A stretch of DNA of 13,398 nt from ZC4RG42 sp036676355 (GTDB lineage Bacteria > Pseudomonadota > Gammaproteobacteria > Burkholderiales > SG8-39): positions 1 to 13,398 of the forward strand of contig JAKFDA010000075.1 of NCBI GenBank assembly GCA_036676355.1, given 5' to 3'. Position 1 is the stretch's first letter; each line of letters begins with the position of its first letter. Positions 12,150-13,398 of the stretch are shown here, piece by piece. The notes under the pieces were generated by a model. The model was not told the origin of the DNA and did not search any database. It saw only the letters and a program-made list of their open reading frames with translations. Position numbers and translations under genes: made by a program.

Positions 12150-13398
12150 GAATTTTGTACCGGCCGATCCGGCCGGTCGCCGCGATTTCCTGCGCAAGGT
12201 TGGCGCGATCGCCGGTGTCGCAGCTGCCGGTGCTGCCGTTGCCCAAACCACATCGGGCGCGGGCGATGAGGCCATTCTCCGACTGCCCCAACATTCCAAG
12301 TCGCTCGGTCTGCCGGTCGCCGCGAATCCGTATGGTGTGCCGTCGAAGTACGAACGCAACCTTCAGCGTCGGGAAAGCCCCGGCCTGACACGCGTCTCCG
12401 CTGCATCGGTTTCATTCTGCCCGCTGCAAGGCATGTTCGGGATCATCACCGCGTCAGGCCTGCACTTCGAACGCCACCATCAGGGTTGGCACGATATCGA
12501 TCCTTCGCAGCATCGCCTGCTGGTGCATGGATTGGCCAAGCGCAACAAGGTCTACACCATGGATGACCTGATGCGCCTGCCGTCCGTGTCGCGTATTCAT
12601 TTCATCGAATGCGGCGCGAACACCGGCATGGAATGGGGCAACGTCGCCGTGCCCACAGTGCAATACACGCACGGCATGTTGTCGTGTTGCGAATTCACGG
12701 GCGTGCCGTTGTCAACGCTGCTCGACGACATCGGGTTCGATAAAAAGCGCGGCAAATTCGTCCTCGCGGAAGGTGCCGATGGCTCCGGCATGACGCGAAC
12801 CATCGCGATGGATCGCGCACTCGACGATGTGCTCGTTGCATACGGCATGAATGGCGAGATGTTGCGCCCCGAGCACGGTTATCCGCTGCGATTGGTCGCT
12901 CCCGGGCTGCAGGGTGTTTCCTGGGTCAAATGGCTGCGCCGTATCGAAGTGGGCGATCAACCGTTCGGCGCCAAGGATGAAACGCTGCATTACGTCGACC
13001 TGATGCCTGACGGCACGCATCGTCAGTACACCTCCATCCAGGAATGCAAGTCGGTGATCACCACGCCCTCCGGCGGCCAGGCGCTGATCGATCGCGGGTT
13101 CTACAACGTCACCGGACTCGCATGGTCGGGTCGCGGGCGTATCAGGCGCGTGGACGTCTCCTTCGACGGCGGGCGCAACTGGAAAACGGCGCGACTGGAG
13201 CAGCCTGTGCTGCCGAAGGCACTCACGCGCTTCAATATCGATTGGACATGGAACGGCGGACCGGCAATCCTGCAGTCGCGTGCGATCGACGAGACCGGGT
13301 ATGTGCAGCCCGCGTACAGGCAATTGCGCGAAGTGCGCGGCACGCGATCGATCTATCACAACAACGCCATCCAGTCCTGGCAAGTGGCGAGCAGCGGC
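12106..13398 (+). CDS. soxC: SoxC, molybdenum subunit of sulfane dehydrogenase (3' end cut by window)
   Basis: The open frame gives 431 residues and runs to the last base; SoxC proteins are about this long, so only a few codons are probably missing. An N-terminal Tat signal (GRRDFLRK at 24-31, then an Ala/Gly-rich hydrophobic stretch to about 47) indicates folded export with its cofactor. The sulfite-oxidase-type molybdopterin domain follows (about 95-275), with C169 in FIECGANTG as the expected molybdenum ligand, then the dimerisation domain (about 290-420; RRVDVSFDGGRNWKTA at 347-362). With the dihaem cytochrome SoxD, SoxC oxidises the sulfane sulfur bound to SoxYZ in the periplasm, giving full oxidation of thiosulfate to sulfate; soxD and other sox genes would lie downstream, outside the window. 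GTG 12106 is the chosen start. It overlaps the regulator gene, suggesting translational coupling. Confidence 0.93.
   Translation, partial: MSDQQRPGRVQRAPENFVPADPAGRRDFLRKVGAIAGVAAAGAAVAQTTSGAGDEAILRLPQHSKSLGLPVAANPYGVPSKYERNLQRRESPGLTRVSAASVSFCPLQGMFGIITASGLHFERHHQGWHDIDPSQHRLLVHGLAKRNKVYTMDDLMRLPSVSRIHFIECGANTGMEWGNVAVPTVQYTHGMLSCCEFTGVPLSTLLDDIGFDKKRGKFVLAEGADGSGMTRTIAMDRALDDVLVAYGMNGEMLRPEHGYPLRLVAPGLQGVSWVKWLRRIEVGDQPFGAKDETLHYVDLMPDGTHRQYTSIQECKSVITTPSGGQALIDRGFYNVTGLAWSGRGRIRRVDVSFDGGRNWKTARLEQPVLPKALTRFNIDWTWNGGPAILQSRAIDETGYVQPAYRQLREVRGTRSIYHNNAIQSWQVASSG

Noticed and set aside
12712..13383. Minus-strand open frame of 223 codons within soxC
   Set aside because: Antisense shadow of a clear SoxC reading frame; no ribosome site or domain.
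1..13398. CRISPR arrays, tRNA or rRNA genes, insertion sequences
   Set aside because: No regularly spaced repeats, no cloverleaf-like or rRNA-like sequence, and no transposase or terminal inverted repeats with target duplications were recognised by eye.

Overview
The window reads as a high-GC betaproteobacterial chromosome segment, most likely Burkholderiales. This rests on gene content: a copper module of the type seen in Burkholderiaceae, a Sox locus with a Tat-exported SoxC, a PEP-CTERM surface protein, and ArsR-type sulfur regulators. No rRNA, tRNA, CRISPR array or intact mobile element was seen. The organism call is inference; no marker gene is present.

Layout. (1) 1-1958, plus strand: a copper-handling operon made of the C-terminal 355 residues of a two-domain multicopper oxidase (cut by the window edge), a secreted cupredoxin and a CusF-like periplasmic copper carrier. 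(2) 5109-2041, minus strand: a compact four-gene sulfur-stress operon, in transcription order an ArsR-rhodanese fusion repressor, a DsrE-family sulfur carrier, an ETHE1/Blh-type metallo-beta-lactamase-fold persulfide dioxygenase-like enzyme, and an MFS transporter whose GTG start overlaps the preceding TGA. An inverted repeat sits just upstream of the regulator. (3) 5110-7217: mostly non-coding, holding one CHRD-domain PEP-CTERM protein (minus strand) with a very clear intrinsic terminator. (4) 7218-8463, plus strand: a single-cysteine DsbA/thioredoxin-fold protein, a structured leader with a tiny ORF, and a universal stress protein. (5) 10928-8445, minus strand: a P2-like cation-transporting P-type ATPase whose 3' end overlaps that of the stress-protein gene by 19 bp. 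(6) 10929-11717: non-coding, ending in a near-consensus sigma70 promoter with an operator-like palindrome filling its spacer. (7) 11718-13398, plus strand: an ArsR-family regulator (SoxR-like) and soxC, the molybdenum subunit of sulfane dehydrogenase, overlapping by 44 nt and running off the window within a few codons of its expected end.

How the genes fit together. Two separately controlled sulfur modules, each led by an ArsR-type repressor with a cysteine at the same place in the DNA-binding domain, lie about 6.5 kb apart. One looks cytoplasmic and detoxifying (persulfide to DsrE/rhodanese to a dioxygenase, with an exporter); the other is periplasmic and energy-yielding (Sox oxidation of sulfane sulfur). 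Copper handling and general-stress/ion-transport genes flank them. That the region is a coherent copper and reactive-sulfur island is a hypothesis from gene neighbourhood. The parts with most novelty are the ArsR-rhodanese operon with its unassigned MFS transporter, the promoter/operator layout and 44-nt overlap at soxC, and the altered ion-site motif in the P-type ATPase.
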